Shown: piece after piece, positions 9,737 through 18,820 of the stretch
Layout: every line of letters starts with the position of its first letter
Numbering within the stretch: position 1 is the first letter of the stretch
Made by a program: the position numbers and the translations under genes
The notes under the pieces: generated by a model
Told to the model about the DNA's origin: nothing
What the model saw: only the letters and a program-made list of their open reading frames with translations
Database searches by the model: none
Assembly: GCA_027064085.1 (NCBI GenBank)
Contig: JAMOQH010000179.1
Location: 1 to 64,000 of the forward strand
Reading direction: 5' to 3'
Length of the DNA: 64,000 nucleotides
Source of the DNA: a bacterium
GTDB lineage: Bacteria > UBP6 > JAFGXH01

Positions 9737-12700
9737 TTGAAAAAGTATCTAATTTTAATGTTTTTAATGTTTTCATTGCTTGCAATGGCTACTGCCACTG
9801 AAAGAAGTTTTTTTGAAAAAAAATTAAATAATATTGTGACTTTAAGAGTGCTAGGAGTAACACCAGCTAAGATTTGGGATGACTTAGGGGTAGGCCAAGA
9901 TGTAAATTTTTATTTTAATGAAGATTATGATTTATATGAATGTAAGGATTTTCAGATTAATAATGAATATTGTACTAAAATATATATAGATAATGACTTC
10001 CCATATCATATTAAAGATAGCTCGATAATTAAAGGATATGCCTATGTTTTTAATAATAATGATGTAATAACAAAAGAAAATAGTTATATAATTGCTAAAA
10101 ATTATGTAATTGATGAAAACTATAGTTATGATAAAGGAACAGGATTATTAATTGATAATGATTGTATCTATGATGATACAAATGATTGTATTATTTCTGA
10201 CGGCCAAATAAATAATATTATAGAAAATCTTACTCCTTTTTACAATAGTTGGAAATTAAAGGAAACGATCAATAATAATTACACTGAATTAATAAGAAAT
10301 ATCAATATTACGACACTTAATATTATTTCTGATTCAGAAAATCCATTTAAAGGTACTTCTTCTGTTCCAAAAATACCTTATAATGCAATAAGGGTAGCAT
10401 TAACTGCTAATATCCTAAATAATTTAAATATTGCTTTTGAAAGAAGTGATATAAATGGGGGCGGAAATATATATATTAACAATAATTCTGGTGAAGAAAC
10501 AGATTTTAGTTGTGAAATTTATAAGTTAATAGGACATGTTCCTTTTAATAATTTGTTTAATATGGATTTATGTGATTTAGAAAATACATTTAGTCACCCT
10601 GAAAATATACTTGGAGTTGAAAAAAGGGTTTTATATCAAAAAGTAAAACCCAAAGACAACTCAAATTTTTATTTTGATGATACTACTAAAATAATTAAGG
10701 AAAAAGGGTATGAAAACTCCATTGATACTGAATTAGAAAATTCTAATCCAATAAATCAATCATTAATTTCTAAGTTAACTAATGAGTGGAGTGATGATTT
10801 AATTGTTAACACTAATATTTTTACAAAAGCAACAAAGTTAAATATAAATACTTTTAGTTTCCTTACAAATAAAGATTATGCCAATCAAAATCTCTGGAAA
10901 TTGGTTTCAATAATAATAAATAGAACATTTCAATTTTATGAAAAAAAAGCAAAGGCAAAGGCAAGAATTAAACAATTTATGGAACTTAAAAGTATTGGAT
11001 TATTTTCAAATTATAGATGGCAAGAACTTGGCTTTAATTCATATAAAAATAATGTTAAATCTGAAATAGAAGTAGATGATTTGCTTAGTCTTTATGATAA
11101 CTTTTATGCACAGGATTTAAATACGATAACAGGAGATAATTATAAAAGAATATTTACTGATTCTAAGTACAATATATTGTTTTTAGCTAATTTATTAAAA
11201 AAATTAAACTTAAAAATGATTAATGGTAAGTTATATCATGATTATGATGCAGAATTTATAATCAATTTAATAAAAGTAGATAAAGAAAAAGGATATGAAA
11301 AGTATAGAGAAGAATTATTGTTAGAAAAAGATGCTATACTTGTTAATTTTCATGGAAGCAATGAGGAGTTTTTAGTATTATTTTTTAAACTGCAAACCTT
11401 AAATAAGTTAATTGAAGTATTAAAAACAAATGGGTTTAAAAAAACAATTCCTAATTTCAAGTCATGGTTAGAATATCAAACTAGTAATGGCATATATAAA
11501 GATATATATAGTCAGTTTTCTCAGGAATATATTGATATTTTGGTTAAAGTATTAGATTCTCCTAAAGACGAATCTATTTCATCTTTTAGAGAAATATTAA
11601 TTGATAGTTATGATAATTTAGTTAAAGAAAGTAGAATTGAGGAAAATGGTAATTATGAAGAATTGAGTGAGATTTATTCTAAATTAGAGAATATCGAAAT
11701 AATTACAAGTGATTATAGTAATTTAGATAATGCTGAAGAAATAGAATCAAATAAGAGTGAATATTTTCTTAAAAATTTAATGAATTTAAGAGAAATAAGT
11801 CCCGTTTCTTTCCAAAATATGGTATTAAGTACGAAAAATTTACTTTACAACAAAAATACAAATTTATATTTTATATATAAGCCTTATAAGGAAAATATAA
11901 ATACTTTGAATGCTAATGATGGCTTAAAGAGGCTATTAGTAAATAATATCATAATTACAGATAGTAATGAAGAGGTTTTTAATGATATTAGCTCTTATGC
12001 AAATTTTTCATATTATTTATCAAGTATTTTAATTTCATCACATCATTCAATATATGAAATAGCTGGAGAAATTATTAAAAATTTAAGTTTTTCAGAAAAA
12101 GAAGGTGTAAATTTTGATAAATGGGTTGACGCTTTAAATCAATATGGTATAACGACTGATGGTATTTGGAGCTTTTTTGGAGTTGACAGAGATTCTCTAT
12201 TAACAGAAAAAGAAGAAAAAAATATAGAAGTAAATAAACTTATAAAAAATTATGATTCATTAAATTTTATTGTAAAAAAATATTTAGGTTTAGAAACATA
12301 TTTATATTCTGAAAGCTACGATATAAGTTCCATGTTTTTTGACCCTATAACATCATTACTATTATCTAGAATCTTGGTGGAAAAAGGATATTATGTTGAT
12401 AAAGATGAAAATGGAAATGATGCAATTTTTGATATCAATGGAGAAATTATTTATTTGTCTTTGAAAGTTGATGATTTGATAAGAGAAGTTGGCGATAAAT
12501 ATAATTTATTTAATGATGATTTTGCTAATCTATTTTCAAATACCTCCCTCAATGCTTATTTGGGTAATAAAAATAATAATTCAGCTGACTTAGATAGAAT
12601 GATGGGGTTTATAAAATATTCATATACAAAAGATATACGGACAGGAGAAAGAAATATTAGTTTTACTTTTGGAGTTGACAATATTAGTGATAAATATATC

Positions 12701-13654
12701 TGGAGTAGAATTACTGGAGGTATAGGAGGCCGAGCTGGATTTTGGTCAGCTTTTGCTAAAGTTTCAATGAAATTTGGTATTCCTGGTATTATTCTTGGAT
12801 CTGTTGTTTCATATTTTGTAGGTGATTATATGGCTACTAGGCGAATAGAGAATGAAAGAAGAATCTTAAATGATTTGAGGATAAAACATAGCGGTTACAA
12901 TATTATTGATGATGTCGAAAATGAAAAATATATTAGGGAAAAACATAATGATGGTTGTGAATTTGCTGTAATACAAGATATATTGCATGATATGACTGTT
13001 AAGTCTAAGGAAATATATGATAAAGATAGAAAAACTTTGATTGTAACTTATAGCTTATTACAAGACGCCAAAGATTTTTTGAAATTGGCAAATAATCCCA
13101 AATCCAAAAAAAAGTATGAAGCAGATATTCAAGAGTTAGAGCAAAAGAAAACGGAATTAATTAAAAAAATAAATAAGGAAGAAAAAGTTTATAAAAGAAA
13201 TGTACAAAAAGAAAGAACTGCAGTTAATATAATCAAAAAAATAAAAGAAGAAGAAAAAGAAAAAAAAGAGAAATCAAAACCTAGTAAAATGTGTAGAGCG
13301 GATACTTATGATGAAAATTGTGATTCTGGAGTTGGACCTTCAGGAGACCCTAGATTGATATTAATAAAAAAAGGCGGATTAGGGAAAAAACTTCTTGAGT
13401 TGGCAAATAGAAGAATTGCTAATATACCGCATCAGGAATGTAATATAATAACAAGAACTTGTGGTAATACAATTGAAGTTACAGCAAATGAATTACAAAG
13501 AATGATTAAATCAATTGCGGATAAAGCAAGTAGTGATGATGGTAGTTGTGATTGGAGCCTATTAAATGGGTGTTCATATTTTGAGGGAGGTAATGGCGGA
13601 AATTCTAGTTATATCGATTTATTATGGGATCCCGTTCCTCCATTTGTAGAATAA
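9737..13654 (+). CDS. Large secreted protein of unknown function (~1305 aa)
   Basis: Refined start TTG 9737 with SD AAGGAG and signal peptide LKKYLILMFLMFSLLAMATA; late hydrophobic Gly-rich segment, coiled coil and Cys-containing tail. Confidence 0.75.
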   Translation: MKKYLILMFLMFSLLAMATATERSFFEKKLNNIVTLRVLGVTPAKIWDDLGVGQDVNFYFNEDYDLYECKDFQINNEYCTKIYIDNDFPYHIKDSSIIKGYAYVFNNNDVITKENSYIIAKNYVIDENYSYDKGTGLLIDNDCIYDDTNDCIISDGQINNIIENLTPFYNSWKLKETINNNYTELIRNINITTLNIISDSENPFKGTSSVPKIPYNAIRVALTANILNNLNIAFERSDINGGGNIYINNNSGEETDFSCEIYKLIGHVPFNNLFNMDLCDLENTFSHPENILGVEKRVLYQKVKPKDNSNFYFDDTTKIIKEKGYENSIDTELENSNPINQSLISKLTNEWSDDLIVNTNIFTKATKLNINTFSFLTNKDYANQNLWKLVSIIINRTFQFYEKKAKAKARIKQFMELKSIGLFSNYRWQELGFNSYKNNVKSEIEVDDLLSLYDNFYAQDLNTITGDNYKRIFTDSKYNILFLANLLKKLNLKMINGKLYHDYDAEFIINLIKVDKEKGYEKYREELLLEKDAILVNFHGSNEEFLVLFFKLQTLNKLIEVLKTNGFKKTIPNFKSWLEYQTSNGIYKDIYSQFSQEYIDILVKVLDSPKDESISSFREILIDSYDNLVKESRIEENGNYEELSEIYSKLENIEIITSDYSNLDNAEEIESNKSEYFLKNLMNLREISPVSFQNMVLSTKNLLYNKNTNLYFIYKPYKENINTLNANDGLKRLLVNNIIITDSNEEVFNDISSYANFSYYLSSILISSHHSIYEIAGEIIKNLSFSEKEGVNFDKWVDALNQYGITTDGIWSFFGVDRDSLLTEKEEKNIEVNKLIKNYDSLNFIVKKYLGLETYLYSESYDISSMFFDPITSLLLSRILVEKGYYVDKDENGNDAIFDINGEIIYLSLKVDDLIREVGDKYNLFNDDFANLFSNTSLNAYLGNKNNNSADLDRMMGFIKYSYTKDIRTGERNISFTFGVDNISDKYIWSRITGGIGGRAGFWSAFAKVSMKFGIPGIILGSVVSYFVGDYMATRRIENERRILNDLRIKHSGYNIIDDVENEKYIREKHNDGCEFAVIQDILHDMTVKSKEIYDKDRKTLIVTYSLLQDAKDFLKLANNPKSKKKYEADIQELEQKKTELIKKINKEEKVYKRNVQKERTAVNIIKKIKEEEKEKKEKSKPSKMCRADTYDENCDSGVGPSGDPRLILIKKGGLGKKLLELANRRIANIPHQECNIITRTCGNTIEVTANELQRMIKSIADKASSDDGSCDWSLLNGCSYFEGGNGGNSSYIDLLWDPVPPFVE

Positions 13655-13669
13655 TAAAAATTTTTATTT

Positions 13670-13692
13670 GGGCAGGACTTCCTGCCCTTTTT
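13670..13692 (+). terminator. Rho-independent terminator
   Basis: GGGCAGG-actt-CCTGCCC followed by TTTTT, directly after the stop of the 9737..13654 gene. Confidence 0.9.
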
Positions 13693-13704
13693 ACTGAGGT
13701 AAAC

Positions 13705-15240
13705 ATGAAAACAACCTATTTTCTTATATTTTTAACTATATTTTTAACTATATCTTGTGCAAAAGATAAAAAAGAAAACCCCGACAAAAAATGTAATGAA
13801 GGATTTACATATAGGAAAGATTGGGATAGTTGTATTGATATTAACGAGTGTAAAACAAATAATGGAGGTTGTGAACAAAATTGTACAAATAAAATTGGAG
13901 CTTTTGAGTGTAGTTGTAATGAAAAATTTGTTTTAAATGATGACGGAAAAACTTGTAGTGATGTAAACGATTGTAAAGAAAATAGTTGTAGAAATAATGG
14001 AAAATGTATTGATAAATTAGATTTTTTTATTTGTGAATGTTTTAAAGGATACTCTGGAACTAATTGTGAAGAATGTGCAGAAGGATTTGAATTATATAAT
14101 GATAAATGTTTACTTAAACCTAATAGTCTAGAATGGGGTAGTAAAGAATATGAAACTGATATTGCCGAAGATTTTGTAACTGATAGTAAAGGAAATATTT
14201 TTGTTATTGGTTATACCTATGGGGAGTTCGATAATAATAATAATTTGGGTCAAGAAGATTTTTTTCTAAGTAAAATTAATAAAAATTTTGAAATACAATG
14301 GACTAAACAATTTGGTTCATCTGAAACTGAACAAAACACTTCAATTGCAATAGATAATGAGGATAATTTATACATTGCAGGAGTGACAAATGGATCTTAC
14401 TTTGGAATTAGCAGTGGTAATAGAGATATTGCATTAACTAAAATAGATAGCAATGGTAATATTATTTGGAAAAATCAAGCAGGAAGTTCTGATGATGATG
14501 TTGTTTTTGATATCGCTTTAGATACTAATAAGAATATTTATATCGTTGGTTATAGATATAATGAACAACAAGAAGAAAAATTGTTATTTTTGAGAAAATT
14601 TAATAATTTTGGAGATGAAGTTTGGACAAAAGAAGAAGATATTGATGGTACTGAATTTTCATATCACCTTGCAATAGATAGTGAAAATAATATTTATATA
14701 GGAACAACTACTTTAGGGAATCTAGATGATACTGAAAATTTAGGAAGTGCTGATTTACTTTTAATTAAATATGCCGCAAATGGTAATAGGTTATGGGACA
14801 AACAATGGGGAACTGATAAATATGATGATATTTTAAATATTTTAATCAGCAATAATGAAATATATGTTACAGGGTTTATTAATGGGCACGAAAAACAATT
14901 TATGGGTGCAAGCGGAGATATCTTTTTAACTAAATTAGACGAAAACGGTAGCATTATATTTGATAAAACCTGGGCTACCGAAAATGATAAAAGAGGAACT
15001 GATATTATAATTTCTCCTGATAACAAAAATATTTATATCAGTGGATATACTTTAGGTGTGAACTCTGATATGGTATTAAAAAAAATAGATAATAATGGAG
15101 ACTTAGTATTTAGTAAAAGATGGTTTAGTGGAAATCAAATGTTAGTTTCGTTACTATTCAGTAATGAAACTTTATATGCTTTAGGTGTGATTTATCATTC
15201 ATCAGATTACAATCCCTTTTTATTAAAGTTTAATTTTTAG
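13705..15240 (+). CDS. Lipoprotein with EGF-like domains and SBBP-type beta-propeller repeats
   Basis: Lipobox (TIFLTISCAKD); Ca-binding EGF (DINECKTNNGGCEQNCTNKIGAFECSC); repeated 'D...NIY(I/V)xGxT.G' blades. Confidence 0.85.
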   Translation: MKTTYFLIFLTIFLTISCAKDKKENPDKKCNEGFTYRKDWDSCIDINECKTNNGGCEQNCTNKIGAFECSCNEKFVLNDDGKTCSDVNDCKENSCRNNGKCIDKLDFFICECFKGYSGTNCEECAEGFELYNDKCLLKPNSLEWGSKEYETDIAEDFVTDSKGNIFVIGYTYGEFDNNNNLGQEDFFLSKINKNFEIQWTKQFGSSETEQNTSIAIDNEDNLYIAGVTNGSYFGISSGNRDIALTKIDSNGNIIWKNQAGSSDDDVVFDIALDTNKNIYIVGYRYNEQQEEKLLFLRKFNNFGDEVWTKEEDIDGTEFSYHLAIDSENNIYIGTTTLGNLDDTENLGSADLLLIKYAANGNRLWDKQWGTDKYDDILNILISNNEIYVTGFINGHEKQFMGASGDIFLTKLDENGSIIFDKTWATENDKRGTDIIISPDNKNIYISGYTLGVNSDMVLKKIDNNGDLVFSKRWFSGNQMLVSLLFSNETLYALGVIYHSSDYNPFLLKFNF

Positions 15241-15249
15241 TAAAATCCG

Positions 15250-15588
15250 TTACAAAATTAAATACTTTTTTAACATTTCTACTTTCTTTTTACCTATTCC
15301 CTTAAATTTTTTAAAATCTTTGAATGTTTTTATGTTTTTCTTGTTTTTATATATCTTTTTAGCTAATTTATGAGAAATATTAGGTAAATCGTCAATTTCT
15401 TTTAAAGTGATTTTATTAAAATGATACTTTCCGGTGAAAATATACTCTTGAGATGAAATTTCTTTTGTTTCTAATGTTTTTGGGTATAAATTAAATAAAT
15501 AAGCTATTGTTATTAGCACTAAAATTAAAATGGAGAGAATTAAATCTTTATGGGCAAACTTCTCTAACTCTTTGATGACATTTTTCAC
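15250..15588 (-). CDS. Membrane-anchored helix-hairpin-helix (ComEA-like) protein
   Basis: N-terminal TM helix; HhH-like ISHKLAKKIYKNKKNIKTFKDFKKFKGIGKKKVEMLKKYL. Confidence 0.7.
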   Translation of the reverse strand: MKNVIKELEKFAHKDLILSILILVLITIAYLFNLYPKTLETKEISSQEYIFTGKYHFNKITLKEIDDLPNISHKLAKKIYKNKKNIKTFKDFKKFKGIGKKKVEMLKKYLIL

Positions 15589-16432
15589 AAGACCTCTTTT
15601 CTTTTACAGCTCTTTTACATATATTTTTTACTCTTTTATGTGGGCTTTCATCTTTTTTATGGCAACTCAAACAATCGTTTTCTGTATGGCAACTGACACA
15701 ATTGTTTATATTTTTATATGCAGCATTTCCGTGATTCCAATTTTTAGGGTGAATTCTGTATTTTCTATTTTGTTTTTGTAAATCACTAGTATCAATTCCT
15801 GATTTTTGATGGCAAGCCTTACAGTATTTTTCTTGTTTATGACAACTTGAGCATGAATTTAGATTTTTTTCATATTTATGAATAGTAATATAGTCAAGTG
15901 GGTGAAACTTTTCAGTTGAATTGAACTTTGATGATGAATTATGGCACTTTAAACAATATGATTTTTGGTGACACTGTAAGCAATAATTTTCGTTAGTTAC
16001 TATATGTTTAGTTTTATAATTAAATTTATCGTGTGACAATGGTTTATAGATTTTATTTTTATAGTGAGTTATAAATTTTTTATTATATGTATGGCAAGTT
16101 GCACAATCAGGTTTATTGCTATTCGTCTTTGGGTTATGACAGTTGTTACAAGTTTTCATTTTGGGTTTTGTTATCTTACTTGCATTAATTGTATGGCAAT
16201 TACTGCAAGAGAGGAATGTATGTAATTCGTGATTAAATTTAACTCCATTAGTACTTTTTAACTTAAAAACATATTTTTTATTATTATTTTTGTTCTGATG
16301 ACACTTTTCACAAGTTTTTTTATTGGTTTGTAGTACCTTTTGAGCATCTTTTATATTATGGCAACTTATACAACTTATATTTTTATGCTCAAAGTGGCTA
16401 AATGTTAAAAATATTAATAACCAAATATTCAT
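15548..16432 (-). CDS. Dodecaheme c-type cytochrome
   Basis: Signal peptide and 12 CxxCH motifs (CISCH, CEKCH, CSNCH, CNNCH, CATCH, CLQCH, CLKCH, CSSCH, CKACH, CVSCH, CLSCH, CEKCH). Confidence 0.9.
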   Translation of the reverse strand: MNIWLLIFLTFSHFEHKNISCISCHNIKDAQKVLQTNKKTCEKCHQNKNNNKKYVFKLKSTNGVKFNHELHTFLSCSNCHTINASKITKPKMKTCNNCHNPKTNSNKPDCATCHTYNKKFITHYKNKIYKPLSHDKFNYKTKHIVTNENYCLQCHQKSYCLKCHNSSSKFNSTEKFHPLDYITIHKYEKNLNSCSSCHKQEKYCKACHQKSGIDTSDLQKQNRKYRIHPKNWNHGNAAYKNINNCVSCHTENDCLSCHKKDESPHKRVKNICKRAVKEKRSCEKCHQRVREVCP

Positions 16433-16584
16433 ATACCCTCAAATAGTATACATTTAATATCATTATAGCATTTAATATTCAAGATAAATTAGAATAATCT
16501 TAGTTTTAATTAAAGATAAATAAAATTTTAATTGATAAAATTTAAAAAATACGGTATTTTTTATTAAATATTTTGGTTTCTTTT

Positions 16585-17931
16585 ATGAAAAAATTTAAAA
16601 TCATTATTTATTTATTGCTATTGCTAGAGTTAATGATATTAACTTCTTGCGTTTCTCAAAAGCCTAATTCTTATTTATGGAAAAAAGATTTTGATGGCCT
16701 AAAAAATAAAATCATTAAAAATCCTGATTTTGTTAAAAGGAAAGTTTGTAAGAATAGATATTGTTATTATTGGGACTATTACAGTTTGGTTGATTTACTA
16801 TCTATGCATAACTTTAAAGGAGAGATTGAAGATGGAGATTTATTAAAATTTTTAATTCAAAATGGTGCAGAAATTGAAAATAAAGATTTTATGAAAACTT
16901 ATTATGTAAATCCACTAAAAAGGGCATTAAGGGCTAAAAGAAATTATATAGCAAAAATATTAATTGAAGCTAGTGCGAATACAGAAGATGTTGATTATAT
17001 GCAAAATTCGGCATTAATGATAGCTGTTCAATTAAGAAATAATGAAGAGATTATTAAGTATTTAATAAGTAAAGGCAACAACTTAGATGCAACTAACAAA
17101 AGAGGATTTACCGCTCTAGAAAAGGCTGTTGCGTTAGATTCTAATGATAAAAATATAGAATTACTACTAAAAAATGGGGCTAATCATAACTTCAAACAAG
17201 ATATTCAAGTTGATTCAAGATATTTAAGCAATTTAAAGCTTTTGTTAAAGTATAATATTTCAATAATCTTAAATAATAATTATGACTATACTAAAAATAG
17301 GAGTACTATTAATGAAATAGTGAGAGCTTATGTCAAACCATTAAATGCAGATTTAACTCTTGAAGAAAGTGATTATCTAAGAACTATACACAAATTAATA
17401 CTACTTGATGATTTTGCTATGACTGAAAAAGCAATTAATTTATGTTTAATAAAAGAGCAAAATTGTAAAAGCTTTTTAAGTTCTTATACTTATTTAGGTG
17501 TATCTCCACTTATGATGGCTATTGAAAAAAATAATTATGAGTTATTGAAATTTTTACTTTGTAAAGGAGCTGATATAAATAAACAAAATAAATTAGGTAT
17601 GACTGCTCTTCATATTGCTATTTTACTAGAAAAAAAAGATGCAATTAAAATTTTATTAGAACGCAATGCAAATACAGAATTAAAAGATATTAAAGGTAAT
17701 ACTGCAAAAGATTTATATAAGCAAGTATTTAAATCTTCATTACCTGAATATCCTAAATTAGAAATTAAATGTTCTGAACCAGCAAATGAAGTAACTCCAA
17801 ATTTAAATAAAAATGAAAATCCTATAGAGTCAAAGCCTAAAAAAATAAATCCAAAAGAAATTAAGCCAAATAATAAAGATGAAAATGTTATTGATTTAAC
17901 TACAAGTGATGTTGAATCCCCAAAGTTATAA
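16585..17931 (+). CDS. Ankyrin-repeat lipoprotein
   Basis: Lipobox (LMILTSCVSQ); ankyrin repeats such as GVSPLMMAIEKNNYELLKFLLCKGADINKQNKLGMTALHIAI. Confidence 0.85.
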   Translation: MKKFKIIIYLLLLLELMILTSCVSQKPNSYLWKKDFDGLKNKIIKNPDFVKRKVCKNRYCYYWDYYSLVDLLSMHNFKGEIEDGDLLKFLIQNGAEIENKDFMKTYYVNPLKRALRAKRNYIAKILIEASANTEDVDYMQNSALMIAVQLRNNEEIIKYLISKGNNLDATNKRGFTALEKAVALDSNDKNIELLLKNGANHNFKQDIQVDSRYLSNLKLLLKYNISIILNNNYDYTKNRSTINEIVRAYVKPLNADLTLEESDYLRTIHKLILLDDFAMTEKAINLCLIKEQNCKSFLSSYTYLGVSPLMMAIEKNNYELLKFLLCKGADINKQNKLGMTALHIAILLEKKDAIKILLERNANTELKDIKGNTAKDLYKQVFKSSLPEYPKLEIKCSEPANEVTPNLNKNENPIESKPKKINPKEIKPNNKDENVIDLTTSDVESPKL

Positions 17932-17935
17932 TAAA

Positions 17936-18370
17936 TTATTCTTTACGAAATTCTCTATTGCTTACAATTTCATCTAATTCTTTTTTTTCATTGTACTTTT
18001 CAAGTTCTGTTTGAGTTTTAATGTGATTTTCTTCTAATTTTTCAAATTTTTTAAACTCTATTGTAGCATTTTTTATAATTATTTTTTGGCTTTCTATTTT
18101 TTTATCAATTTCTTGTATATTATTTTTATTTTCCTTTATTTCATCAGAAACTATATTTAAATTATCATTGTATAAATTAACCAATGAAAGATTAAAATTA
18201 TCATTGTATAATGCTCTTATTTTTGATTGTATGCCTATATATTGATTTTCTAATTCATTTATTTTCTGTAAAATACTTTTCTTTTCTTTTATCAACGTTG
18301 CTAATACTATTTCCTCTTTATCTTTTATGAGTTTTTTATATTTTTTTATTTCTTTGAATTGGAATGTCAT
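17936..18370 (-). CDS. FliJ-like coiled-coil protein (tentative)
   Basis: 144-aa coiled coil with FliJ-like size and layout, next to a flagellar rod-like gene. Confidence 0.45.
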   Translation of the reverse strand: MTFQFKEIKKYKKLIKDKEEIVLATLIKEKKSILQKINELENQYIGIQSKIRALYNDNFNLSLVNLYNDNLNIVSDEIKENKNNIQEIDKKIESQKIIIKNATIEFKKFEKLEENHIKTQTELEKYNEKKELDEIVSNREFRKE

Positions 18371-18377
18371 TATTACC

Positions 18378-18659
18378 TTAAGCTTTTGTATTTATAATCG
18401 TTCCGGTTAATTCATCGGATGTTTTTAGAACTTTGGCATTAGCTTTATAGCAAACTTCAGAAAGCTCCATTTTAAGAAATTCTTGAGTTAAATCTACTTC
18501 AGTGTTATTGGTTAAAGTTATTTTATCTTCTATATTTGTAATTAAATCGTCAGAGTTATTACTACTAGGTAAACCTAATTTAGAAATTTTATCTGCTGAT
18601 TTATTAAAATCATTTGTAGATTTTTGTATTCCTTGAATAGAACTATTGATACTTAACAT
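18378..18659 (-). CDS. Flagellar basal-body rod-like protein (FlgC/FlgBCF C-terminal type)
   Basis: C-terminal VDLTQEFLKMELSEVCYKANAKVLKTSDELTGTIINTK resembles the flagellar rod/hook C-terminal motif. Confidence 0.65.
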   Translation of the reverse strand: MLSINSSIQGIQKSTNDFNKSADKISKLGLPSSNNSDDLITNIEDKITLTNNTEVDLTQEFLKMELSEVCYKANAKVLKTSDELTGTIINTKA

Positions 18660-18763
18660 AATAACCTCCTCTATTAAACTATAACTTATTTTTCATAAAA
18701 TTCAATAAATTATTTTTATTTCTATTAAAAATATGAAATCTTTTCTTTTTTTGTAATATAAAC

Positions 18764-18792
18764 TTGACTAAGTTTATATGTAAAGTTATCAT
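18764..18792 (+). promoter_or_regulatory. Sigma70-type promoter for the 18821 gene
   Basis: TTGACT - 17 bp - TATCAT. Confidence 0.65.
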
Positions 18793-18820
18793 TATAAAGT
18801 ATTGTTTTAAGGAGTTGTGT

